Origin: Candidatus Parcubacteria bacterium
GTDB taxonomy: Bacteria; Patescibacteriota; Saccharimonadia; Saccharimonadales; Saccharimonadaceae
Assembly: GCA_023391075.1 (NCBI GenBank)
Contig: JAEWBQ010000012.1
Coordinates: 1-7,720, forward strand
Reading direction: 5' to 3'
DNA: 7,720 nucleotides
The notes beneath the pieces are model-generated. The model was not told where the DNA came from and ran no database searches. It worked only from the letters and a program-made list of their open reading frames with translations. Positions 1 to 5,858 of this stretch are shown piece by piece; position 1 is the stretch's first letter; each line of letters opens with the position of its first letter. The translations under genes were made by a program, and so were the position numbers.

Positions 1-923
1 CTCTTGATGTGGCCGAGATGGAATTTATCATCGAGAAAGTTCAGGAGCGTGCCCAGGAAAAAGCCCAGAAACAAATCGCACTTGAAACCGGCAATGAACA
101 AGTCGAAGTCAAACTGGTGAACTCAGCCCTCGTCAGTATTCATATTGACGGCTACAAGGTGAGCAATCCGATCGGCTTCCAGGGTAAAGATGTCTCGGTA
201 CAGATTTACACGGCTTTTGCGCCAATGGTCCATATCGGGGCACTGGAGCGCGTTGCCGACGAATTGTCGCTCGAGCTTGTTGCTGTCGCCGCGGAACCAT
301 TTGCGGTCAGCCGCTCGGTACTGGGTAACGATGCCAGTAGTAATTTTACGGCGATTCTGGCCGATGTTGGTGGTGGTACGACCGACATCGCCGTGGTCAA
401 CGACGGTGGCGTCGAAGGTACCAAAATGTTTGGTATCGGCGGCCGTAGTTTTACGCGCACCATGGCGACCGAAATGGACCTTAGCTATGACGATGCCGAA
501 AAGCTAAAGGTCAATCTGGGGCACGACAAGCTCAAGCCATCGATTGCAAAAAAAGCCGAGGAAGTCGTCGACAAGACGCTTGACGTCTGGCTCGCTGGCG
601 TCGAGCTGGCACTCAGTGAATTTGACTCCGTCGATCACTTACCGAACCGCATCCTGCTCTGTGGCGGTGGCTCGAGCCTGCAACAGCTTGTCGATGCGCT
701 ATCGACGCGCAACTGGTACAAGGACCTGCCATTCACAAAGCGTCCGACAGTTCACCACATTGCACCGAGCGATGTCATCGGTATTGAGGACGAAACTGGC
801 GCCGTCAGTGACCATACCTTCATCACCGCCATGGGATTGCTGCGTGTCGGATATGATACAATGATAGGGAATCAAGGTGCGGACAGCATCAAGGAAAAGC
901 TAAACCGGCTACTTAGAATATAA
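1..923 (+). CDS. FtsA/PilM-family actin-like ATPase, 5' end cut by window
   Basis: The reading frame (first full codon at 3) is open to the window edge, so the GTG at 9 is probably internal and roughly 80-100 N-terminal residues are missing compared with FtsA. Numbering from that GTG, the sequence shows an SHS2/1C-like segment (about 30-105), the actin-fold phosphate-2 motif ILADVGGGTTDIAVV (116-130), FtsA-like FGIGGRSFTRTMA and AEKLK stretches, and the adenosine motif RILLCGGGSSLQQL (214-227). The last residues (DSIKEKLNRLLRI) can form an amphipathic helix like the membrane-targeting tail of FtsA. Known family role: ATP-binding cytoplasmic scaffold at the membrane, tethering FtsZ (FtsA) or organising the type IV pilus inner-membrane platform (PilM). 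The sequence alone does not separate these roles. The stop lies 2 nt before the next ATG, so the two are probably co-translated and may be partners. Family assignment is firm; exact role is not. Confidence 0.85.
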   Translation, partial: LDVAEMEFIIEKVQERAQEKAQKQIALETGNEQVEVKLVNSALVSIHIDGYKVSNPIGFQGKDVSVQIYTAFAPMVHIGALERVADELSLELVAVAAEPFAVSRSVLGNDASSNFTAILADVGGGTTDIAVVNDGGVEGTKMFGIGGRSFTRTMATEMDLSYDDAEKLKVNLGHDKLKPSIAKKAEEVVDKTLDVWLAGVELALSEFDSVDHLPNRILLCGGGSSLQQLVDALSTRNWYKDLPFTKRPTVHHIAPSDVIGIEDETGAVSDHTFITAMGLLRVGYDTMIGNQGADSIKEKLNRLLRI

Positions 924-925
924 AC

Positions 926-2578
926 ATGAACAAAGACGTTATCTACATCGACGTTGACGACGATATTACCGCAATTATCGGCAAGGTAAAGGCGGCCTCG
1001 TCAAAAATCGTCGCCCTCGTGCCACCAAAGCGCACTGGCGTCCTGCAAAGTGCAGTCAATCTGCGCCTCCTCAACCGTGCCGCCTCGCAGGGCGGTAAGC
1101 ATCTGGTGTTGATCAGTGGCAATGCGGCACTTGTGGCGCTGGCCGCGGCGGCGAAAATTCCAGTCGCTAAAAACCTGCAAAGCAAGCCTGAGCTTGTCGT
1201 CTCAAACCCTGTCGAGGACGTATCCGACGATGAGGATATTATTGATGGCAGCCAGTTGCCCGTTGGTGACCATGCGCGTACGGCCGATGCTGGTGCAGCG
1301 GCGCTGATCGGCACGAATCCGGCAATCGACGAAGCAGTTCGTGAAAACGCCGCCGAAGAAGCAGTCCGTCCTATCCGTAAGGCGGCAGTGCCGGTTAAAA
1401 AATCAGGTATCAAGGTACCTAATTTTGATAAATTCCGCAAGAAAGTCTTTTTGATCATTGGCGGCGGAGTGGCGCTGATTGCTTTCCTAGTATGGGCAAT
1501 CGTCTTTGCGCCACATGCGACCGTAATTATTTCAGCTCGTACGACGACATCTGCGGTTAATGCACAGGTGACGCTCGATCCGTCGCTTACGACCTCTCTG
1601 CAGGACGGCACGCTCAAATCTATCACCAAGCAGCTCAAAAAAGACCAGTCGGTTGATTTTACGGCGACCGGTTCAAAGAATGTCGGGGCGAAGGCAACGG
1701 GCGCAGTTAAGTTTTCGACAACATCGCCGAGCGGTGCGTCGATACCAGCTGGTACGGTACTGACGGTCAGTGGTTTTAACTTTACACTCGATAGTGCTGT
1801 GGCGGTTCCGGGTGCTACCTTATCCTTTAGCTGTGGCGGTATTTGTCCGGGTACGGCATCGGGCTCGATCACTGCCGCTGAAGGTGGTACGAAATACAAT
1901 GGGGCGAGCGGATCGGTCAGTGGCGCTCCGTCTGGGGTCACGGCGTCTACGAATGGTTCGACAAGTGGTGGCACCGATAAAACCGCGACGGTCGTGACGC
2001 AAAGCGATGTGGCTCAGGCGACTACCCAGCTGCAGCAGCAAAACGGCGATGACATGAAAAAGCAACTGACAGCTCAGTTTGACAGTAATTACATCGTCAT
2101 CGACCAATCCTTCAAGACAGACCAAGGCCAGCCTTCGAGCAGTCCAGCTATCGATGCCGAAGCGCCTGATGGCAAAGCGAAGCTGACGAGCACGACGACC
2201 TACAGCCTGAGCGCTGTTGCAAAGAGCGATATCAAGCAGTTCCTTGATGCGTACTTCGCCGCCAAGCTGAACGGAAAATCCGACCAGTATGTCTATGATG
2301 ACGGTGCCAATGCAACGACGTTTGCCAATCTGTCAGTCGGCAACAAGGGCGTCTTAAGTGCCAATCTCGTCACGAACGGCAAGATAGGGCCAAAGATTGA
2401 CGACACGACGGTCAAGAATGCGGCAGCCGGCAAACGCTATGGTGAAATCCAGGCAGCGCTGGAAGGTATCCAGGGTGTCGATAATGTCGATGTGAAGTTC
2501 TCACCGTTCTGGGTCAATACCGCACCAAAAGATACCAAGAAAATCGGCGTAGAATTCAAACTAGATGACGCTAAGTAA
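926..2578 (+). CDS. Single-pass membrane protein with baseplate-J-like extracytoplasmic region
   Basis: This 550-aa protein has a small alpha/beta N-terminal domain (about 1-92, starting MNKDVIYIDVDDDITAIIGK), an acidic Ala-rich linker (93-160), a basic patch, and one hydrophobic helix at about 174-196 (VFLIIGGGVALIAFLVWAIVF). A long Ser/Thr/Gly-rich beta-type region follows. Residues about 255-330 (ATGAVKF, IPAGTVLTVSGFNFTLDS, a G..YN.ASG stretch) resemble baseplate J/gp47-like repeats, and CGGIC (303-307) holds a possible disulfide pair. From memory, this architecture is common and mostly unnamed in CPR genomes. The helix predicts a cytoplasmic N-terminus and an exported C-terminus. The gene starts 2 nt after the FtsA/PilM-like gene with no clear Shine-Dalgarno, so coupled translation is likely, and it overlaps ruvX by 14 nt. 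By position it could be the bitopic partner of the actin-like ATPase, as PilN is of PilM, but no PilN motif is evident. Function unknown. Confidence 0.85.
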   Translation: MNKDVIYIDVDDDITAIIGKVKAASSKIVALVPPKRTGVLQSAVNLRLLNRAASQGGKHLVLISGNAALVALAAAAKIPVAKNLQSKPELVVSNPVEDVSDDEDIIDGSQLPVGDHARTADAGAAALIGTNPAIDEAVRENAAEEAVRPIRKAAVPVKKSGIKVPNFDKFRKKVFLIIGGGVALIAFLVWAIVFAPHATVIISARTTTSAVNAQVTLDPSLTTSLQDGTLKSITKQLKKDQSVDFTATGSKNVGAKATGAVKFSTTSPSGASIPAGTVLTVSGFNFTLDSAVAVPGATLSFSCGGICPGTASGSITAAEGGTKYNGASGSVSGAPSGVTASTNGSTSGGTDKTATVVTQSDVAQATTQLQQQNGDDMKKQLTAQFDSNYIVIDQSFKTDQGQPSSSPAIDAEAPDGKAKLTSTTTYSLSAVAKSDIKQFLDAYFAAKLNGKSDQYVYDDGANATTFANLSVGNKGVLSANLVTNGKIGPKIDDTTVKNAAAGKRYGEIQAALEGIQGVDNVDVKFSPFWVNTAPKDTKKIGVEFKLDDAK

Positions 2579-2969
2579 GCAAATCCTGGCTTTGGACGTC
2601 GGCGAACGTCGTATCGGCGTCGCGCGGGGCGACACGATGATCAAGATCGCCGTCCCGCTCACGACCGTGCTTGTCGATGGCACTGAGCTTGATCAGATTC
2701 GCCAGCTGATCGCCGATGAGCGGGCTGACGTGTTGGTTGTGGGTTATCCGCGCAATCAATCTGGTGATGCGACGGCGCAGACCGCCTATGTCGAGTCAGT
2801 TGCCGAGCAGCTCCGCAGTGACATAGAAATGGTCTATCAGGATGAGTCGCTGACCAGCGTCATCGCCGAACAGCGCCTGGTAGCGCGTGGTAAGCCGTAC
2901 GATAAGGCCGCGATTGATGCCGAAGCTGCGGCGATTATCCTGCAGGATTATTTGGAGCAACATGTATGA
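2565..2969 (+). CDS. ruvX: YqgF/RuvX family putative pre-16S rRNA nuclease / Holliday junction resolvase
   Basis: This 134-aa protein has the usual length for the YqgF family (RNase H fold). Visible motifs are LALDVGERRIGVA (8-20, acidic Asp11), VVGYPRNQSGDAT (58-70, matching the family VVGLPxxxDG loop), DESLTS (93-98, normally DERLT, acidic Glu94) and DAEAAAIILQDYL (118-130, acidic Asp118). The three acidic residues expected to bind metal are therefore present. In E. coli, YqgF matures the 5' end of 16S rRNA; the resolvase role is older and less certain. The ATG at 2565 lies inside the upstream gene (14-nt overlap) and gives a full first beta strand. The TGA stop overlaps the mltG ATG as ATGA. 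Close ruvX-mltG neighbourhood is common in bacteria and supports both calls. Confidence 0.93.
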   Translation: MTLSKQILALDVGERRIGVARGDTMIKIAVPLTTVLVDGTELDQIRQLIADERADVLVVGYPRNQSGDATAQTAYVESVAEQLRSDIEMVYQDESLTSVIAEQRLVARGKPYDKAAIDAEAAAIILQDYLEQHV

Positions 2970-4273
2970 ATGATATTCTGCCGCCACGGCGCCAAATCCC
3001 GCGCCTGAGTCGTCCTCAGCCGCGACCGCAGCAGCCTGCCGTTCCAGCAGCACCGGTAAGTCCTGTTCCGCCCATTAAAACTCCTACACCGCAGCCGGAA
3101 ATGACACTGCCGACTCCTGCAGCTGCGCAGCCGCTGCCTCAACCCGTGCAACCGCCTCAGCCTGAGCAGTCGTCTGAGCCGCCTGCACAGTCGTCGCCTC
3201 GTCGCCGGGTGCCACGCTGGGTGTGGTGGGTAGGTGGCGTGATTGTCCTCATTATCGCGGCAGCCGTGGCTGCGTTTGCGTACTACCAGTATGAGCTGCA
3301 GCCGGTCAGCCGGACGGCACGGACGACGACACGCGTGACGATTACGCCGAATACTTCGCCGTCCCAAATCGCTCAGCAGCTTCAAGATAAGCAGCTTATT
3401 CGTAGCACCACTATTTTTGCTGTCTATACGCGCCTGACCGGTACCCGCAATAAGTTGCAGGCTGGTACCTATAATCTGTCACCGGCCATGTCACTCCCGA
3501 CGATCGTCGACCACTTGGCGGCTGGCAAGACGGATACGATGCGCATTACGTTCGTACCGGGCGCCGCGCTCTGGCCGGACCCTCGTATTGCCGAAAAGAA
3601 ACGGACCGATGTCGAGACGACGCTTATTGATGCCGGCTTTCAAAAAGCTGATGTCGACGCCGCACTTACTAAGCAGTACACACATCCGCTTATGGCTGGG
3701 CGGCCACAGGGGAGTGATATCGAAGGTTACGTGTACGGCGAAAGCTATGATTTCAACGCCGACGCCACGCTCGACGATATCTTTAACAAAGTATTTGACA
3801 CCTACTACGAGGCATTGCAAAAGAACGACATCATTCCAGCGCTTCAACAACAGGGGCTGAGTGTGTACCAAGGTATCACGCTCGCTTCGATCGTCCAGAC
3901 CGAAATGGGCGCCACCGATCCGAGCACTGCGAGTCATGATCAGCAGCAAGTGGCACAGGTGTTTTTGGCGCGACTTGCCAAGGGGATACCACTTGGCTCC
4001 GACGTGACGGCGTACTATGGTGCGATCAAGGCGGGCCAGCAACCATCGGTTGCGGTAGATACACCCTACAACACGCGACTTCATGCCGGACTGCCGCCCG
4101 GACCGATCGCCACGCCAAGTATCGGTGCCCTCGAGGCCGTGGCTCATCCAGCGCCGGGTGATTACCTGTTCTTCTTGAGCGGCGATGATAACGTTATGTA
4201 CTACGCGCATACCGACGCGGAGCACCAGGCAAATATCAAAGCCCATTGCCAGGTGAAGTGTGCGGTTTCGTAA
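2966..4273 (+). CDS. mltG: MltG (YceG-like) endolytic murein transglycosylase
   Basis: This 435-aa protein is a bitopic enzyme that cuts nascent peptidoglycan glycan strands outside the membrane and is thought to act as a terminase for glycan polymerisation. Residues 1-80 form a Pro/Gln/Ala-rich cytoplasmic tail. An RRR-x-P-R basic patch precedes a transmembrane helix at about 85-106 (WVWWVGGVIVLIIAAAVAAFAY). A LysM-like segment (about 120-170) and the YceG catalytic domain follow. Family signatures are DIEGYVYGESYDF (251-263, usually LEGFLFPDTY), ASIVQTEMG (307-315) with the expected catalytic Glu313, GSDVTAYYG (344-352, usually SDPTVxYG), YNTRLHAGLPPGPIATPS (368-385) and YYAHTDAEHQANI (412-424). 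All key positions are intact, although Pro of the usual DPT is Val here. The start is fixed by the 4-nt ATGA overlap with ruvX. No terminator hairpin follows; a new promoter begins within about 30 nt. The long proline-rich tail is a lineage-type extension of unknown role. Confidence 0.93.
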   Translation: MNDILPPRRQIPRLSRPQPRPQQPAVPAAPVSPVPPIKTPTPQPEMTLPTPAAAQPLPQPVQPPQPEQSSEPPAQSSPRRRVPRWVWWVGGVIVLIIAAAVAAFAYYQYELQPVSRTARTTTRVTITPNTSPSQIAQQLQDKQLIRSTTIFAVYTRLTGTRNKLQAGTYNLSPAMSLPTIVDHLAAGKTDTMRITFVPGAALWPDPRIAEKKRTDVETTLIDAGFQKADVDAALTKQYTHPLMAGRPQGSDIEGYVYGESYDFNADATLDDIFNKVFDTYYEALQKNDIIPALQQQGLSVYQGITLASIVQTEMGATDPSTASHDQQQVAQVFLARLAKGIPLGSDVTAYYGAIKAGQQPSVAVDTPYNTRLHAGLPPGPIATPSIGALEAVAHPAPGDYLFFLSGDDNVMYYAHTDAEHQANIKAHCQVKCAVS

Positions 4274-4276
4274 TAG

Positions 4277-4306
4277 TTGACATTTTTACATTCTAGAAAA
4301 TAAATT
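4277..4306 (+). promoter_or_regulatory. Possible secondary upstream promoter
   Basis: A perfect -35 hexamer TTGACA (4277-4282) lies just after the mltG stop. With an 18-nt spacer it faces TAAATT (4301-4306), which matches the -10 consensus at 4 of 6 positions. It would form a tandem with, and overlap, the stronger promoter at 4305-4333. It may be a weak start or an accident in an AT-rich spacer. Confidence 0.35.
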
Positions 4307-4333
4307 GACCCTGTAAGCAAGGGCTGCTATAAT
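4305..4333 (+). promoter_or_regulatory. Sigma70-type promoter with extended -10, upstream of the LysM-CHAP gene
   Basis: TTGACC (4305-4310, 5 of 6 consensus) is separated by 17 nt from a perfect TATAAT (4328-4333), which is preceded by TGC, giving an extended -10 (TGCTATAAT). Transcription should start near 4340. The LysM-CHAP gene is therefore an independent transcription unit with a long untranslated leader. The same nonamer TGCTATAAT recurs in front of obg. Confidence 0.8.
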
Positions 4334-4339
4334 TGGTTT

Positions 4340-4566
4340 CAGCACATTTATGAGATTAACTACAAGGGGCGCCGTAAGGTTCCCTGTGCGAGTGGGAAGA
4401 TAATCCATAAATGCGCCTACCGACAAATGTCGTACGGGTATAAGAACAAAACTACTTGTAATATTACGTAAAGAATTGGTCGACAACTATACCCTGTTCT
4501 CTATTGCAGAGAAGAAAGACAAAGTAAGGTAGACGCCTTTGCAGCAATGCAGATGGCAGGAGAACG
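4340..4566 (+). ncRNA. Structured 5' leader of the LysM-CHAP gene, candidate cis-regulatory RNA
   Basis: About 230 nt lie between the predicted start of transcription and the coding region, with no convincing ORF. Successive inverted repeats are seen: GGGCGC (4367-4372) with GCGCCT (4413-4418, one G-U) enclosing TTCCC (4380-4384)/GGGAA (4394-4398); CGAC (4421-4424)/GTCG (4429-4432) with loop AAAT; a perfect 7-bp GGGTATA (4436-4442)/TATACCC (4488-4494); and TTCTCT (4497-4502)/AGAGAA (4508-4513) with loop ATTGC. An alternative long-range closing stem CAAGGGGCG (4363-4371)/CGCCTTTG (4534-4541) needs one bulged G and competes with the first pairing. This suggests a folded regulatory leader, possibly with two exclusive states. 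It does not match the riboswitch consensus sequences I can recall, including the c-di-AMP (ydaO) type that often precedes wall hydrolases. No intrinsic terminator is visible, so control would more likely act on translation. Confidence 0.45.
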
Positions 4567-4572
4567 ATTATT
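4558..4572 (+). promoter_or_regulatory. Strong Shine-Dalgarno facing ATT codons in the LysM-CHAP frame
   Basis: AGGAGA (4558-4563) is the only good ribosome-binding site before the LysM-CHAP gene. At normal spacing its downstream codons in the gene's frame are ATT at 4567 and ATT at 4570; no in-frame ATG, GTG or TTG exists from the upstream in-frame stop (TAA, 4525-4527) until TTG at 4636. That TTG has no recognisable Shine-Dalgarno. The site therefore points to an AUU start (4570, spacing 6 nt) or to a sequence error that hides an ATG start. Confidence 0.45.
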
Positions 4573-4635
4573 CGTAATCAACAACCGGCGGTAGATGTCT
4601 CATCTTCGCCAGCAGCAACGCTTCGTCAGCAAGTC

Positions 4636-5793
4636 TTGCCGCGACCCCGAGTAACCGGGAAGCGCCGCAAAGGACCAAAGTCGACGACGATTGCTGCATA
4701 TACGGGTGTTTTCTTGCTAGTGATGTCAATGGTGGCGATCGGCTACCAGTCTCCAAAGAAAATGGATAGCGTTGCCAACGCTGTCACCACGCAACCCTCG
4801 ACTGTGACGCAGGCAACGCTTGCGCCGCAACAAACCTCAATCGACCAGCTCGTCGCAACCAATGTCGCGGCAGATATTGCCGAGCGCGCTAGTCTGCCGG
4901 TCGCACCGAACTTGGCCAACCTATCGGTCACGCTTTCGGTAGACAATCAGCTGGCACAGACCGCTTCGACCAATATGATTTCGAAGCCGCAGATTGTGCA
5001 GCCGACTGCAAGCTCGCGTGAAATCCGCAGCTACACCACCAAGGCTGGCGATACCGTTCCGGTCGTGGCGGCCCAGTATGGTATTTCGGCCGATACGATC
5101 AAGTGGGCAAACAACCTCCAGTCGGACGCGCTGGAACCTGGTAAGACACTGACGATTCTGCCAGTAGACGGCGTGCTCTATACCGTAAAAGACGGCGACA
5201 CGGTCGACAGCCTTGCGACAAAGTACAATACCAGTGCAGACCGCATCGTACTTTATAACGACCTCGATATCAGCGGCCTGAAGGTCGGCGGCAAGATCGT
5301 TATTCCTGGCGGGGTGGCACCGACTAACGAGCGCCCTGGGTACGTTGCACCTCGCGTCGCAGTACCAACGCCTACCTACACGACCAACTATTCGGTCAGT
5401 TACGGCTCAGGCTTCGGCGGTAATACCTGGCGTATTAAGGTTGGAACACCGATGTACCCTGGTAACGGCTATGCCTTCGGTAACTGTACGGCCTACGCTT
5501 ACGACCGCCGTGTCGAGCTTGGCCTGCCTGTCGGCGGCCAGTGGGGTAATGCTAGCTCATGGGCCTATAGCGCACGCGCAGCCGGCTTGTCGGTCAGCAA
5601 TACGCCATCTGTCGGTGCGGTCATGCAAAACGGCGGCGGCTACGGACACGTGGCGATCGTTGAGCAGATTATGCCGAACGGCGATCTGAGCATCAGTGAG
5701 ATGAATGCCTATGTGCCTGGCGGCGGTTTCAACATCGTCTCTGGCCGTATCATCTCGGCGCGTGACGTCGGTAGTTACAGCTACATCCACTAG
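4636..5793 (+). CDS. Membrane-anchored cell-wall hydrolase: two LysM repeats plus CHAP domain
   Basis: From the TTG at 4636 the protein is 385 aa; an AUU start at 4570 would add 22 residues and fits the ribosome-binding site better. A basic N-terminus (GKRRKGPK) precedes one hydrophobic helix at about 18-37 (signal anchor or uncleaved signal). A low-complexity Thr/Gln/Ala linker leads to LysM 1 (133-176, YTTKAGDTVPVVAAQYGIS) and LysM 2 (182-224, YTVKDGDTVDSLATKYNTS), which bind peptidoglycan. After a Pro/Tyr/Gly linker comes a CHAP domain of the SsaA type (about 268-385): GNCTAYAYDRR with nucleophile Cys284, WGNASSWA, GYGHVAIVE with His338, and SEMNAY with Glu355/Asn357 as third catalytic residue. 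CHAP enzymes act as amidases or endopeptidases on peptide stems; the bond cut here cannot be told. It probably acts outside the cytoplasmic membrane in wall remodelling or daughter-cell separation. It has its own promoter and long leader, and a strong terminator follows. Confidence 0.9.
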   Translation: MPRPRVTGKRRKGPKSTTIAAYTGVFLLVMSMVAIGYQSPKKMDSVANAVTTQPSTVTQATLAPQQTSIDQLVATNVAADIAERASLPVAPNLANLSVTLSVDNQLAQTASTNMISKPQIVQPTASSREIRSYTTKAGDTVPVVAAQYGISADTIKWANNLQSDALEPGKTLTILPVDGVLYTVKDGDTVDSLATKYNTSADRIVLYNDLDISGLKVGGKIVIPGGVAPTNERPGYVAPRVAVPTPTYTTNYSVSYGSGFGGNTWRIKVGTPMYPGNGYAFGNCTAYAYDRRVELGLPVGGQWGNASSWAYSARAAGLSVSNTPSVGAVMQNGGGYGHVAIVEQIMPNGDLSISEMNAYVPGGGFNIVSGRIISARDVGSYSYIH

Positions 5794-5808
5794 TATATTT
5801 CGTCACAG

Positions 5809-5840
5809 AAAATCGCCTCTGTCAAAACAGGGGCGATTTT
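5809..5840 (+). terminator. Intrinsic terminator hairpin after the LysM-CHAP gene, probably bidirectional
   Basis: AAAATCGCCTCTGT (5809-5822) pairs with ACAGGGGCGATTTT (5827-5840) along 14 bp with a single G-U, around the four-base loop CAAA. The stem is GC-rich in the middle and ends in an A/U tract on both sides, the usual form of a short bidirectional terminator. The T-run is only four bases before GC, so it may be leaky. It lies 16 nt after the LysM-CHAP stop and is interleaved with the obg promoter. Confidence 0.88.
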
Positions 5841-5848
5841 GCTATAAT
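5819..5848 (+). promoter_or_regulatory. Promoter of obg overlapping the terminator
   Basis: A perfect TATAAT (5843-5848) with an extended -10 TGC (5840-5842) sits directly after the terminator stem. The best -35 is CTGTCA (5819-5824, 4 of 6 consensus, 18-nt spacer), inside the ascending arm and loop of the terminator. Transcription would start near 5855, only about 4 nt before the obg ATG. This implies a leaderless or nearly leaderless mRNA. AGAGAAG (5851-5857) could act as a weak ribosome-binding site only in longer, read-through transcripts. Confidence 0.7.
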
Positions 5849-5858
5849 AAAGAGAAGT

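Noticed and set aside
837..862. Internal promoter within the FtsA/PilM-like gene (TACAAT at 857-862).
   Set aside because: The nearest -35-like sequence TTGCTG leaves only a 14-nt spacer, and the next gene is translationally coupled to this one.
943..1974. A 343-codon open frame on the minus strand inside the membrane-protein gene.
   Set aside because: The plus-strand frame has clear domain structure and operon coupling; the minus frame is a codon-bias shadow with no recognisable motifs.
4547..4594. Short ORF from ATG 4547 or 4553 ending at TAG 4592-4594 before the LysM-CHAP gene.
   Set aside because: It has no ribosome-binding site at proper distance (nearest AAGG is 17 nt away) and only 13-15 codons; kept only as an alternative to explain the missing start of the LysM-CHAP gene.
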